The position numbers were made by a program, and so were the translations under genes. The notes below the pieces were generated by a model. The model was not told the DNA's origin and ran no database searches. It saw only the letters and a list, made by a program, of their open reading frames with translations. 64,000 bases of DNA from Hormiphora californensis (lineage: Eukaryota; Ctenophora; Tentaculata; Cydippida; Pleurobrachiidae), in NCBI GenBank assembly GCA_020137815.1, contig CM035356.1:5800145-5864144 (forward strand), read 5' to 3'. Positions 1-11,003 of this stretch are shown in pieces (position 1 is the stretch's first letter; each line of letters opens with the position of its first letter).

Positions 1-55
1 CGCTGACGGATCACGTCGTAACATTGACGGATCACGTCGTCACATTGACGATAGG
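1..55. repeat. Short tandem repeat at window edge
   Basis: A unit of about 22 bases (containing GACGGATCACGTCGT) is repeated twice, with a third degraded copy. It starts at the window edge, so the array may extend further left. Confidence 0.5.
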
Positions 56-178
56 GTGTCACATTTCCGTGCAAATTTGCATTAGATATAGTTAGATAAG
101 AATCATTAATTAGAGAGTCGAACTCATGAAATCAAAGGGTAAAAACATAAATCAAACAGAGCAAAAATATTTCAAAAA

Positions 179-682
179 TCACTGAGAGGCAATCTTGTTA
201 ACAGAAAAGTTGGCCGACTGTAACTGTGATACCAGATCAGATAACTGGCCAGGGTTACACTCAAATGACACGTGATCCCCATCTGTTTGTACCGTGACCC
301 GGTACACCGGACCCCGGGATTTCTCAAACACCAACTTCCACTTTACATCTTGAACGGAGTTAAACTTGGGGCACCGCTGAGATAGTTCACTACGGATTTG
401 GGGACAGTAGGTTTTGTGGTGGGTGAGAAGTAGTTTGATCTGTTCATCTGACCATCCTGCCTCCTCCAAAGTTCTACTAATGGAACCATGGCTGGCATTC
501 ACTTGACACGCCTCAGTGGCAAACAAAAACAGGGCATTAATCAGGTTTTTATGTCCCTCAAAAGGGGTAGTTTCCCCAGTAAGGGCTTTATAAACATGTT
601 CAATGGTAGAGTTGAGGTCTGAAGAGGACACTCCTATAACACCCTCACTGAGTCCATCACTCACAACTGTTGTTATTTCCAT
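179..682 (-). CDS. COMM domain-containing protein, COMMD3-like
   Basis: Intact 167-residue single-exon frame starting at the ATG at 682. The last ~70 residues form a COMM domain: the entry tryptophan motif DVKWKL, then a beta-rich VYRVTVQT stretch, then the closing helix QLSDLVSQLQSAN. The N-terminal ~100 residues look like the helical HN domain. COMMD proteins are subunits of the Commander/CCC complex, which recycles membrane proteins from endosomes and affects NF-kB and cullin regulation. Subfamily is by recalled similarity: segment order and spacing fit COMMD3 best, but COMMD8 or another paralogue is not excluded. At 167 residues it is slightly shorter than human COMMD3 (~195). No frame breaks are seen, unlike the neighbouring BTB pair. 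Confidence 0.8.
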   Translation of the reverse strand: MEITTVVSDGLSEGVIGVSSSDLNSTIEHVYKALTGETTPFEGHKNLINALFLFATEACQVNASHGSISRTLEEAGWSDEQIKLLLTHHKTYCPQIRSELSQRCPKFNSVQDVKWKLVFEKSRGPVYRVTVQTDGDHVSFECNPGQLSDLVSQLQSANFSVNKIASQ

Positions 683-846
683 GTACTGCAGCTAAAACTC
701 TAAAGGTTATGGAAGAGGTTAGAATTAGTGTCTTAAGTTAAGAAAACAATCGCTCTTTATAAAATGAGTTAATTAAATCTGATAAAGAAGTAATAAAGTA
801 TAAAAATAAGATAACTTTAAAAAGTGTGTCACCAGTCACGTGTAAG

Positions 847-2573
847 TCAATTAGAACGATAAAATGGTGAATATAAACTAACACTCATGTCCCTCATCCA
901 TAAATCATCGAAACCATCACTGTAGCATCCTTTCCAGGGTACAGTATTCCTATCCGTACAAACGATGTGATAAAATCGAGTGTTCAATCCGTTCAATACC
1001 GGAGAAATGTTGTGGAGGAGATCCGGATCTTGGTGGAAATGAGAACCTTTCTCAGCAGCTAAAGTCCTCATGTTCCTGACCAGTTCAAGTGTGAAGGTAG
1101 GCCAACTCTCATTGTCAAGAATACTAAGAGTGACCCTAACAGCAACCATACATTTTGACTTTCTGAAACCGTTTCTGTTTATTTTACAGCAGCTGGGCCC
1201 ATTTTGGAGATCGTGAAGGGGAAGGAATATATTTCTCGCACACCTGTATGGCATGCCATAGTAGTTAGCGAACTTTTCGGTAGCACATGCTTTGATCAAG
1301 TCACCTTGGAAGCTTGATTTGGTAACGTAAGGGCCCAAAAATCTTTGAGGTTTGAAAACATCGGATACCGGCCCATCCAGTGCCAATCCTCCAGTTCCAA
1401 AAATTCAAATTCCTGGAAGCTTCCTTCAATATTTTCATTCTGTCGTCTGTCCATCGCAGCAGCAAAGGCAGCGGCAACTTCCGAATTTGGTTTTATAAAA
1501 CCACACTTCAAAGTTCCGTAGTAGTCCAGCCCAATCAAAAACTGGAGACAACTTTGGAGTTTCGGATGTTCATCGCATACTTTGATAGCCTCAAACCACG
1601 TTTTACAAGACTTTAAAGCCGGAATTTCTATCGGGTAGAAAATCGTCAGATCACTCTGCTTGTTACTGCTTTTCGGAAGCGGAATCGCAATACCAGAATT
1701 GGCTTCAGGTACACAATCAGTCGTTGAAGGAACGGGTTCACTAACTGTTGTGATCGAAGGAACGGGGTCACCGATTGAGGGAAGTGGAACACTTGTAAAA
1801 ACCGCAAAAAGACATACCAAATCCTCACCTGAGAGACATTGTTGAACAGTCTTTAGCAGTTTCTGGTACAGTCCATGATCGGATTGATAACACAATGTAA
1901 GCGATTGTGAAGTCAAAAACCTCCTTTCCACATCTGTCAGTTTCACTGGGTGGGGCTTGCTCTCCAGGTTTTTAGCCAGCCAACTGTAAAGAGCTGTAGT
2001 ATCAGATCCAACTATGGAGAAACACAGCTCAGTAGAGGCGAATTCCTGTGTATTGGGATCCCGTGATATAAAATCCTGGACTAGTGCCAGCTGAAGTTTT
2101 GGAAATGATTTCAGTCCAGTTTTTAGAGCTTCCCCAAGGTCCCTGCTGTTCCTCTCCTTGAGGATGTACGATGCCTCATGAAACAAATACCAGGCTAATT
2201 CGAGAGAGGTCTCATTCATTCCAGAGCAGAGACGGGTATAAAACGTGAGACAATCGTCTATCAGCCACTGAACCTTGAACACTGCACTCAGTTTGTTGAC
2301 CTCCCGAAAGTTTTCCTTACTGATTGTAGGGGTACCAGTGTAGCAAGACTCGACAAAGGTGAGCACAGAAAGACGGGAAAACTCCTCCAAATCAAGTTCC
2401 TTGATGAGCTGGGTGCCCACTAGTTCCCGCACCACCGGACTGTTGAGGGCGAGGGGGAAGGAACTAGCCTTAACAACTGCACCTTTATTGCACGTGAATT
2501 CCAGATCACATAGGCCTTCGAAATCAAGGTACTGCCTTCCAAAGTTCATGGGAACTGAACAGTCTGCAACCAT
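847..2573 (-). CDS. BTB-domain protein, tandem copy A (one frame break)
   Basis: Two overlapping frames make one gene: 2573 down to about 1390, then 1386 down to 847 in the frame offset by -1. The start at 2573 (MVADCSVPMNFG) is supported by the same start in copy B. Residues ~15-115 look like a BTB/POZ fold (FEGLCDLEFTCNKG, then LSVLTFVESCYTGTPTI), followed by a helical BACK-like region. The C-terminal ~150 residues form an unrecognised conserved domain with a VAVRVTL strand and an HFHQDP motif. BTB-BACK proteins commonly dimerise and act as cullin-3 adaptors; that role is inference here. The uninterrupted equivalent region in copy B shows where the two frames should join, near 1380-1400. 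That join is a one-base loss, a sequencing error or an unrecognised small intron. Confidence 0.7.
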
Positions 2574-2861
2574 TGTATTAACCTTCCTTAAACAGAGCAG
2601 TAAATGGGACTAATTAGTGATTGGACATGGAACGAGGTAGGGGAGAACTGGGGGGAGGGGAGGACAATTGAATACAACTTTAGGGTTGACAAGATTTTTT
2701 ATATTTTAGGGCAAGAAAGCGTCAAGCGTTATGTAAGATTTTTTGGGGTAAATTTGTGATATTCCTATTCGGAATTTGGGATAGAAACAATGTGTGTGTT
2801 TAAAAATTTTAAAATGGAATAAAAACAGGGTTAACATTTTAAAATTGTTAAAACATGGGAG

Positions 2862-4451
2862 TTAATTAACACGATAATAAGGTGAACATATGATAAGCGA
2901 TATGTCTTCCGTTTTAGTAGCATCAAATGGAAATCTCCAGGTTTCTTCCGTAGAAACAACGGGAGCATTCAATCCTGGTATAATGTTTTGTAGAAATTTA
3001 GGATCTTGGTGAAAATGAGCATCCCTTTGAGATGCTAAAGTTTTTCGGTTCTTCACTAATTCAATGATAATGTTAGGCCACTTGTCTTCATCCTCGATAC
3101 AAAGTGACACCCTGACAGCAACTTTACACCGTCTGGAACCATACCGAATATTTTCACACTGTGAATCACAGCAAGTAGAGGCATCGTGAAGATCAATGAA
3201 ACAAATTTTTGAATTCCAATAGGGAGGGCCATCGTATTGTCCGAATATCAGTTTCTCGAGATTAAATTCAATAAATCCACATTCAAGATTAGGATTTTCT
3301 TTGACATAAGGGATCAAAGCACTACTCAGGTCCTTATATATCTTATAATGCAAGCAATTTATCGTTAATATCTCGAAACATCCATGAGATTGTCGTTTAT
3401 CCATTGCAGCAGCAAAGGCAAGATAAACATCTTTACCTGTATCAATAACTCCGTCTACGTTCAATCCATACATTTTCAGTGCACTCAAAAACTGTAAACA
3501 ACTTAGGATTCTCGGATCTTCATCGCATATTTTGATGGCCTCTAACCATGTTTCACAATCTTCTAAAGCCGGTATTACTATCGGGTAGACAACCTCATCC
3601 CTCTGTATTATATCCACATTGGTATTTGTCGGGGCAACAGGAACTAGAACACTAATCGATGGCAGCGGAACACTTGCGAAGACCGCAAAGAGAGACGCCA
3701 AATCCTCATTTGAGAGACATTGTTGAACAGTCTTCAGCAGTCTCTGGTACAGTCCATGATCGGATTGAAAACACAATGTAAGCGATTGCGAAGTCAGAAA
3801 CCTTCTTTCCACATCTGTCAGTTTCACTGGATGGGGCTTACTCTCCAGGTTTTTAGCCAGCCAACTGTAAAGAGCTGTAGTATCAGATCCAACTATGAGA
3901 AACACAGCTCAGTAGAGCGAACTCCTGTGTATTGGGATCCCGTGATATAAAATCCTGGACTAGTGCCAGCTGAAGATTTGGAAATGGTTTCAGTCCGGTT
4001 TTTAGAGCTTCCCCAAGGTCCCTGCTGTTCCTTTCCTTGAGGATGTACGAGGCCTCATCAAACAAAAACCAGGCTAATTCGAGAGAGGTCTCATTCATTC
4101 CAGAGCAGAGACGGGTATAAAATTTGAGGCAATCGTCTATCAGCCACTGAACCTTGAAAACTGCACTCAGTTTGTTGAACTCCCGAAAGTTGTTCGTACT
4201 GATTGTAGGGGTACCAGTGTAGCAAGACTCGACAAAGGTGAGCACAGAAAGTCGGGAAAACTCCTCCAAATCAAGTTCCTTGATGAGCTGAGTACCCACT
4301 AGTTCACGCACCACCGGACTGTTAAGGGCCATGGGGAAGGAACTAGCCTTGACAACTGCACCTTTATTGCACGTGAATTCCAGATCACAAGGCCTTCAAA
4401 ATCAAGGTACTGCCTTCCAAAGTTCATGGGAACTGAACACTCTGCAACCAT
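2862..4451 (-). pseudogene. BTB-domain protein, tandem copy B (three one-base deletions)
   Basis: Close paralogue of copy A, lying about 290 bases from it on the same strand. Coding homology runs from the ATG at 4451 to the stop at 2862, but relative to copy A one base is missing near 4390, near 3895 and near 3917, so the frame is split into three pieces. The 3' half (3905-2862) is open and includes the C-terminal domain with VAVRVSL and HFHQDP motifs that is out of frame in copy A. The linker differs: copy A has a proline/serine-rich insert absent here. It is either a decayed duplicate or a functional gene carrying assembly indels. The first possibility is weakened because copy A and other genes here also carry single-base breaks. 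Confidence 0.65.
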
Positions 4452-4690
4452 GATCTTAACCTTCCCTAAACAGATCAGTAACATGATTAGCGTGTGAATA
4501 CTGTTAAATGATTGAAATAAGTTATCATACGCGGCTTTCACCAGCGTAGGAAAAGGGGGTGGGTTGAACAGTTGAAAAAGGACAAAAAGGGGACAACTTT
4601 TAAAAATTTTTTTGGCGTTTTGTTTTTTTTGGCGTTTTGCTTTTTATTTGCCGCGCGATCAACAACATCGCTGCTACGCCGCGCACTTTT

Positions 4691-5455
4691 AGTAGGGTTT
4701 CTTAATTTCGCGCGCAGTAGTGAAATTCGTAAATGGATTTGCGCGTGCAAGTGCGCGGCTCTTTCTGAGCGAGAAGTTCGTCCAAAGCCGAGCCGAACCA
4801 GAAATGTTTCATTTCCACTTTGGTGGATTTTAAAGTCGGATTTTTTGAAACTGTCACCCCCTGGGTATTTTCAAATTTCGTAAATGACCATAAATCCTGT
4901 TCCTGACGAGATAGAGACTTGAAATTTGGAGGTTACGAAGATCTTGCTAAGTTCTTCCGAACCTCCAAATTTCAAGTCTCTATCTTATCAGGAACCGGAG
5001 ATATGACAAATTTTGTTATTTCAGGGGGGTGACAGTTTCAAAAAATCCGACTTTAATACGTTTGATCCGGACGCTCTTGGCAATTTCTTTCTGATTTCTA
5101 TCAATTTCTTTACTTTCTGTTTTATTTGTGCCATATTTGATTGCAATCTTATTAATTTATCGCTTCCCACAATTTGCTGCTTTTAAATCACTTCTTCCTC
5201 CTACTGGACAACTTCCCACCTTCGAGCCCCCTTCTGTACTTCCTCTAGAGTTGGGACTTTGGCCTCTCCTGGGCACCCCTTTGCACCCTCCCTTGTACCT
5301 GTTTGTACATCCTCCTTCCTGAGTCTTTGGTGTATCCTTTTGCCATCTGTGGTACCTGCTTCTACATTCTCCCTCGCTCCTGGGTAGTGGCCAGTGGGTA
5401 TATCTTCCTGCACTCTCCCCTTTCCGAGTACCACCTTCCCTCCGTACCCTAGGTA
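4691..5455. repeat. Left copy of a long inverted repeat pair (partner 9563-10125)
   Basis: Reverse complement of 9563-10125 over several hundred bases with scattered differences. Shared landmarks are the run around TTTCGCGCGCAG, the segment rich in GCGCGTGCAAGTGCGCGG, and the ACTGGACAACTTCCCACC region. The left copy carries an extra 221-base element (4833-5053) that the right copy lacks. The right copy carries a short insertion near its 9600 end. Confidence 0.8.
4833..5053. mobile_element. MITE of the AAGTCGG family, copy 1 (TA target duplication)
   Basis: Terminal inverted repeats of about 30 bases: begins AAGTCGGATTTTTTGAAACT and ends with its complement. TA lies on both sides. The interior also folds back, with a GAGATAGAGACTTGAAATTT arm and its complement. 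No coding capacity. The second copy of the surrounding inverted repeat shows the site nearly uninterrupted (TTTTGATAC), supporting insertion into TA, as in Tc1/mariner-type non-autonomous elements. Confidence 0.8.
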
Positions 5456-5814
5456 CTTCCTTCTGCACCCCAGCCCGGCCCTGGGTCTTTCCTTCTGCAT
5501 TCTCTCTTGGCCCACCTTTCATGCATGATGCACACCCAGCACCCTTCCTCTTTATGGTACCTGCTTCTTCATCCCCCTCCTGGGTACCTCCTTCAGCCTT
5601 CTGTACCCTTACTCCTTCATACCTGCTTCTACATCCTCCCCCTTTTGGGTAACTTCTTTTGCATCCCCCTTTTTGGTACCTGCTTCTACATCGTCTCTCC
5701 TCGGTACCTACTTTTGAACCCTCCTTCCTTGTTACTATACCTATCCTCTCTATTTATAATTATCCTTTAATCCCTAAATTTCTTATTTATAACTGGATGT
5801 ATTTAATAGTTTAA

Positions 5815-6408
5815 GGCTATAAGCATACTGATCGTGATGATCATAATCAGGTCAGTGTGCGGAGATTTTGATGGTCACCATCAAAGAAGCGCACACACTG
5901 ATGGTTATCATCATGATGGAGGCTTGATGCATCATGATGATCTCCAACCATAGTGTGTTCACGTTTGATCATCATAAACCATAGTGTGCGCACGTTTGAT
6001 CATCATAGACCATACTCAACTTGCTGTAACTTGCCTTTTGATCATGATCATCATGACCAGTGTGCTCAGCATGATGATGCTATCTCCCCCTTGCCCAGTC
6101 GCGCGCTCTGAGAGGCTGTTGCATATCACGTGACCTGTACAACAGCCTCTCAGTGCGCGCGAATTCGTACACGTGGTACATATCACATGACTACAGTGCA
6201 GCCCTCCATAAGAATAAGATCAGAACGTGCGCACACTAGGTGTTGATGATCATCATCCAACTTAAGAGACGGCTCCAGGGCCAGCTCTTACGTGATGATC
6301 ATAATGTTCCGCACACTGCAGTTTTTTGCAGATGATGATGATCAAAACCATGAGCACACTTCATCTTTTTAACTGATTATGATCATCACGATCAGTATGC
6401 TTATAGCC
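5815..6408. mobile_element. Foldback MITE, PIF/Harbinger-like (TAA target duplication)
   Basis: The ends are near-perfect inverted repeats of ~35 bases starting GGCTATAAGCATACTGATCG. TAA lies on both sides (5812-5814 and 6409-6411), the 3-bp TWA-type duplication typical of PIF/Harbinger elements. The interior is dense in self-complementary GATGATCATCAT-like runs and has no ORF. Superfamily rests on TSD length and composition only. Confidence 0.65.
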
Positions 6409-7159
6409 TAATGCTGCAAATGGAAAACTTGAAAGTAGGAATTAAATGTGATGTGTACGGATGTCGGATGTGTAATGTCTACAAAGAGGAAAAGTCTTCT
6501 TCTTTTCTCTCGGGGAATCATTACAAAAGAGGTACTGTTACTACTAATTACTAAATTCTGTACCAGCTAATGTTGCAAGAAACCCCAGTTAATCGAATCA
6601 CGATCGATAAACAGACTATTATAATACATGTTCACCATTTTTGTAGCTAGGTACATCATCATGCCTATAAACCATCTTTGCCCCATCCAGGTACCAACTG
6701 ATATGATAAACATGGGAATCTAGCTTTCACCGCAGTAACGATTAGACGTTGGCCAACTAGTATGTGGCTGGGATATTTTCCGAAAAGAGAACTGGACTGG
6801 ACGCGTGAACTACACTCATCTTCATAACCAAGAAGGTTAGTTGTCAAATCGTCCCTTCCCAAATCCCTCCCGAGTTCCATTCTCTTCCCAGTTATTTATT
6901 CTATTCCCCTCCCAGTTATTTATTACATTTCTATTTAGTATTTATCTTAATTACATGCTATTCAACATGGAGGTTTAATGATTTTGATAGAGGAATCTGT
7001 CTCCCTCTGTCGTTCGCTTTCAGATGTCTTCTCTCTATCTCTTGCTCTATCTCTAGCTCTATTTCGGAGAGCGAACTGTATTGACATGTTTCTGGCCCAC
7101 CCTGTATCTCCATCTTGTTATGTTCTAACCCTCCTAGGAAAGAGGTTCGAGCAAGGCCA

Positions 7160-7215
7160 TCTCCATCGCTATCTCTCTTTCTCTCTCTCTCTCTCTCCCT
7201 CTCTCTCTCTCCCTC

Positions 7216-7300
<85 letters not shown>

Positions 7301-7310
7301 CTCCCTCACC
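7160..7310. repeat. (CT)n microsatellite
   Basis: About 150 bases of near-pure CT dinucleotides with occasional C insertions, just upstream of the ORF1-like fragment. Confidence 0.95.
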
Positions 7311-7396
7311 ACTGTATTCTTTCAGGAAAACTCATCACAGAACGGCGCTCAGTTGGAACGGCCGGAATACCTGGGTGGAAGGGTAAAATATCTGCA

Positions 7397-7735
7397 ATGA
7401 GAGGTGTATCCTGCTTCTCAAAGATCCCTTTCGAAGTTATGGACTCTCTAAACGAGAAGCCTGTGATCTCCAAGTGTTCTAGAGTGGTTGCTGCTGATGG
7501 AAAAGTGAGACCTGTCGTTGTCTCTCTGAACTCCAGGGAAACTCTGATTTCTCTCCTGAGGAAGGCGAGGGAGCTCAAGACTACTACGGCCTACTCCAAG
7601 GTGTTTCTGGAGCCTGATCGGACTCTAGAGCAGAGGGTTGAGAAAAAGAGAACATTAAAGACTTTGAGTGAGTTGAGAAGGTCGCATCCTGAGGGACGCT
7701 ATTTGATTATGGGTGGAGTAATACAGTGTGTGTAG
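7397..7735 (+). pseudogene. Fragment of a non-LTR retrotransposon ORF1-like gene
   Basis: 113 residues from the ATG at 7397, related to the C-terminal third of the intact ORF at 11744-12763. Both share the RPV(K/V)V strand, a KAREL or KSRLK helix, the FLEPDRTLEQR / FISPDRTLEER signature, and a terminal RYLIMGG / HYFIRGK strand. The signature is common in ORF1-like proteins of invertebrate non-LTR elements. Frame continues upstream into the CT microsatellite, so the true 5' end is lost or was in another exon. No reverse transcriptase follows. Probably a dead fragment. Confidence 0.55.
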
Positions 7736-8111
7736 GACTCTGGGTGTCGCCTGTCATATCGGGATTATTCCTGTGTTGGCGAAGCCCTTGAATGAGTGTT
7801 TGAAATATTTGAACTTTCATTGTTTTCCGTACTCATTCTAAATGTTGACCCCGAAATAGACAAGGAACAAATATAATACCGCCAAAGTGATTAAATCTTG
7901 TTCCAGATAAAAACATGGGTGGGGTGAACAGTTTGATCACAACGGACCGTTTTATAATTATGAATGTGTGGATGTTATTAATTGTTGATATTTTTCGTCT
8001 ATTTGAACAATGAACTGTGTACCATTTTATTATGCATGTCAGTTTAAATTATTAGTAAACAATTACAAAGAACAGTGTGGTTGAATCATTGAAACATGTT
8101 TGTAATTATCC

Positions 8112-8233
<122 letters not shown>

Positions 8234-8912
8234 TTACTCTTTCCCTCTCTGTATACAAACATGTTTCATTTTGTGTTTAATAACGGAATACTGGAACTTG
8301 GAAATGGTCTTAAAATGAGGAAGAAATTCATAAACATGGTTACGGCACTTGTCAGCGCATTTCTTAGCTGTTTCCATGAGACCTCCTTCCTTTGTCCTTG
8401 AACAAGGTGTCCTGCTGGGCGCGCGGTACATATTGGTGCGCGCGGTATAAAAGTACAGATGAAAGTCAAAAGGTGACAGCATTTGAAACGTAGACAATTT
8501 ATTGGTTTTGGCGGGTATTTGGCCCAGGTTCCAAAAACCTAATTTCGAACCTATTTCATCCAATTTTTTTACTGAATCTTGTTCGCAGAGTGATTTGGAA
8601 CACTGTGCTTTTTACTAGACCAAAATCCGATGTGTCAATCAGGAATAAGGGGCATTTATATCGTTTGACTGGCAATTAGACCTTAATTGACTCCTAGTGA
8701 CCAATTTACCCAGTCACGCGTATATTTCTGGTAATTCACATGACTCCTAATGAGTTTCTTAACCATTTCCAAGGATAAAATAAGGGGGTAAAATTCGTGA
8801 CTGGATCAGATTAGGGTCCCTACTATTTCAGATAAAGTCCTTTTTTTTTTCAACTGTTCACCCCAAAAACTGAAATTTAATAAAAATTAGAATTTGGGTG
8901 GCGCGCGCTATA

Positions 8913-9131
8913 AAGTCGGATTTTTTGAAACTGTCACCCCCCTAGAGTTTTCAAATTTCTTTAAATGACCATAAGTCCGGTTCCTGATGAGATAGAGACT
9001 TGAAACTTCGAGGTTACAAAGATCTTGCTAAGTTCTTCCGAACCTCCAAATTTCAAGTCTCTATCTTATCAGGAACCGGAGATATGACAAATTTTGTTAT
9101 TTCAGGGTGGTGACAGTTTCAAAAAATCCGA
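8913..9131. mobile_element. MITE of the AAGTCGG family, copy 2 (right end truncated)
   Basis: Closely related to 4833-5053: same left end and same foldback interior with the TCTATCTTATCAGGAACC core. The right terminus stops at AAATCCGA, directly abutting the TAGTGGGAGACAC end of the inner element, so the last bases were replaced. Confidence 0.75.
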
Positions 9132-9319
9132 TAGTGGGAGACACTAGCGTGGTACGCGCAAAAAAATGCGCGCCACACGATTATCATAATTGATGAATAT
9201 CTCCGGTTCCTGATAAGCTACAGAGTTCGTTTGGGTACCGTTGGAAAGGAAATTTCAAGCCCTATCGAATGGGGCCAGCGTTAAAATCTGGGTGTTTCGT
9301 GAGTGCTGACAAACGGTTT

Positions 9320-9375
9320 TTTAGGGTTAGGGCTAAAGTAGGGTTAGGGTTAGGGTTGGGGTTTGGGTTGGGGTT
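9320..9375 (+). repeat. Interstitial telomere-like tract
   Basis: Degenerate repeats of TTAGGG, GTTTGGG and GTTGGGG. TTAGGG is the ancestral animal telomere unit. The tract is short and lies inside an inverted-repeat element. Confidence 0.6.
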
Positions 9376-9562
9376 AGGCCTTGACATTCCCTACTAGATA
9401 AACTTTGAATCAGCCAAAACGGTTGAGTGGTTCGGCGGTTAGAGCCGTTTTAGTGAATCAACTTTTTTGGCAGCGCGCACCTGTAAACAGGCCACCAAAC
9501 ACCCAGATTGTAACGGCGCCCATCGAATGGCGAAGGTTTGAAGTCTTTATCTTATCAGGAAT

Positions 9563-10125
9563 AGGAGGGAAGGTGGTACTCGGAAAGGGGAGAGTGCAGG
9601 AAGAGGATAACCGGGCCAAGGGAGAGAGCAGAAAGATATACCCACCGGCCACTACCCAGGAGCGAGGGAGAATGTAGAAGCAGGTACCACAGATGGCAAA
9701 AGGATACACAAAAGACTCAGGAAGGAGGATGTACAAACAGGTACAAGGGAGGGTGCAAAGAGGTGCCCAGGAGAGGCCTAAGTACAAACTCTAGAGGAAG
9801 TACAGAAGGGGGCTCCAAGGTGGGAAGTTATCTAGTAGGAGGAAGAAGTGATTTAAAAGCAGCAAATTGTGGGAAGCGATAAATTAATAAGATTGCAATC
9901 AAATATGGCACAAATAAAACAGAAAGTAAAGAAATTGATAGAAATCAGAGAGAAATTGCCAAGAACGTCCGGATCAAGTGTATCAAAATCCACCAAAGTG
10001 GAAATGAAACATTTCTGGTTCGGCTCGGCTTTGGACGAACTTCTCGCTCAGAAAGAGCCGCGCACTTGCACGCGCAAATCCATTTACGAATTTCACTACT
10101 GCGCGCGAAATTAAGAAACCCTACT
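9563..10125. repeat. Right copy of the long inverted repeat pair
   Basis: Reverse complement of most of 4691-5455, lacking the MITE present there. The pair flanks about 4.1 kb. Confidence 0.8.
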
Positions 10126-11003
10126 AGTTATGAGCCAAAACGAAATTGGTGTGGCGCGCATTTTTTTGCGCGTACCACGCTAGTGTCTCCCACTACGACT
10201 TTACGTTAACATGTGATAAACGCGCAAAAAAATTCCGCGCACGACTTTGGGGGGTGAACAGTTGAAAAAAAATGGAGTATATGATCTGTACTGGATAGAA
10301 AAATGGTTTTGCAAAATAAAACATTTTTTAAGGCACAAGTTTTTTATTTTTACTTTTTAGCTAATTTGTTGAAAAACGCTGCCTCATGAATTAAATGGGG
10401 ATTTGGATCGTTACTTTGTAGTATACGCCCAAGTTTTTTCAAAAAAATATCAAAAATTTTCATAATTTTTGATTTTTAGAGGGCCACATTTGCAAAATTT
10501 TACGAAATATAGTTGATTTAGGGTACCCCCAAGGACGCAACCAGTTAGGATGGACCCCTAACTGGTAATTTTCTCTAGGGGGTGGGTACTGGGTACTTAG
10601 TGGGTCACTGATCCCCCATCTGCGTCGTTGCCAAAAATAATTCGTTCGATATCACAGCTTTTTCCGTTGTGCTCGTTGTGCTTGTCTTTTAGAGCGTTAG
10701 AACATCCTTGTTTCTTGACAAGATCTTTCCAGTAAAAGATTAAGATTAACTGCCAACCCTATTTAAACAAAGCCCAAACTAAAAGGGCCCCAATTGGTTA
10801 GATATAACTCGACATTATCTTCTTAACCTCAAAATGTGAAATCTCTATCTCATCAAGGGTGGAGCTATGACCGTGGGAAATTTCATGAAACCCAATCGAG
10901 GGGCTTGTTTGTTTGGGTTAAACTTTACTCTTTAGGTATATTGTTTAGGGATACTTATGACTGTTATTGCTGTTTACGATTTTCATCGATCACATGTTTT
11001 AGT

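Larger units (their letters stand above)
9132..10195. mobile_element. Inner inverted-repeat element, ~1.06 kb
   Basis: 46-base inverted termini: TAGTGGGAGACACTAGCG at the left, complement ending CTCCCACTA at the right, flanking or including TA. It carries a telomere-like tract (9320-9375) and the right copy of the long inverted repeat (9563-10125). No transposase. Confidence 0.6.
8838..10276. mobile_element. Outer inverted-repeat element with nested insertions
   Basis: The outer ends read TTTTTTTTTTCAACTGTTCACCCC (positions ~8840-8865) and the complement at 10248-10276. A second, inner pair of termini (9132-9177 and 10150-10195) and a partial AAGTCGG-family MITE (8913-9131) lie inside. No transposase frame is visible, so the whole is non-autonomous. 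Confidence 0.55.

Noticed and set aside
5201-5770. Overlapping ORFs on both strands around 5.2-5.8 kb
   Set aside because: Degenerate minisatellite sequence with no domain, present inverted at 9.5-10.0 kb.
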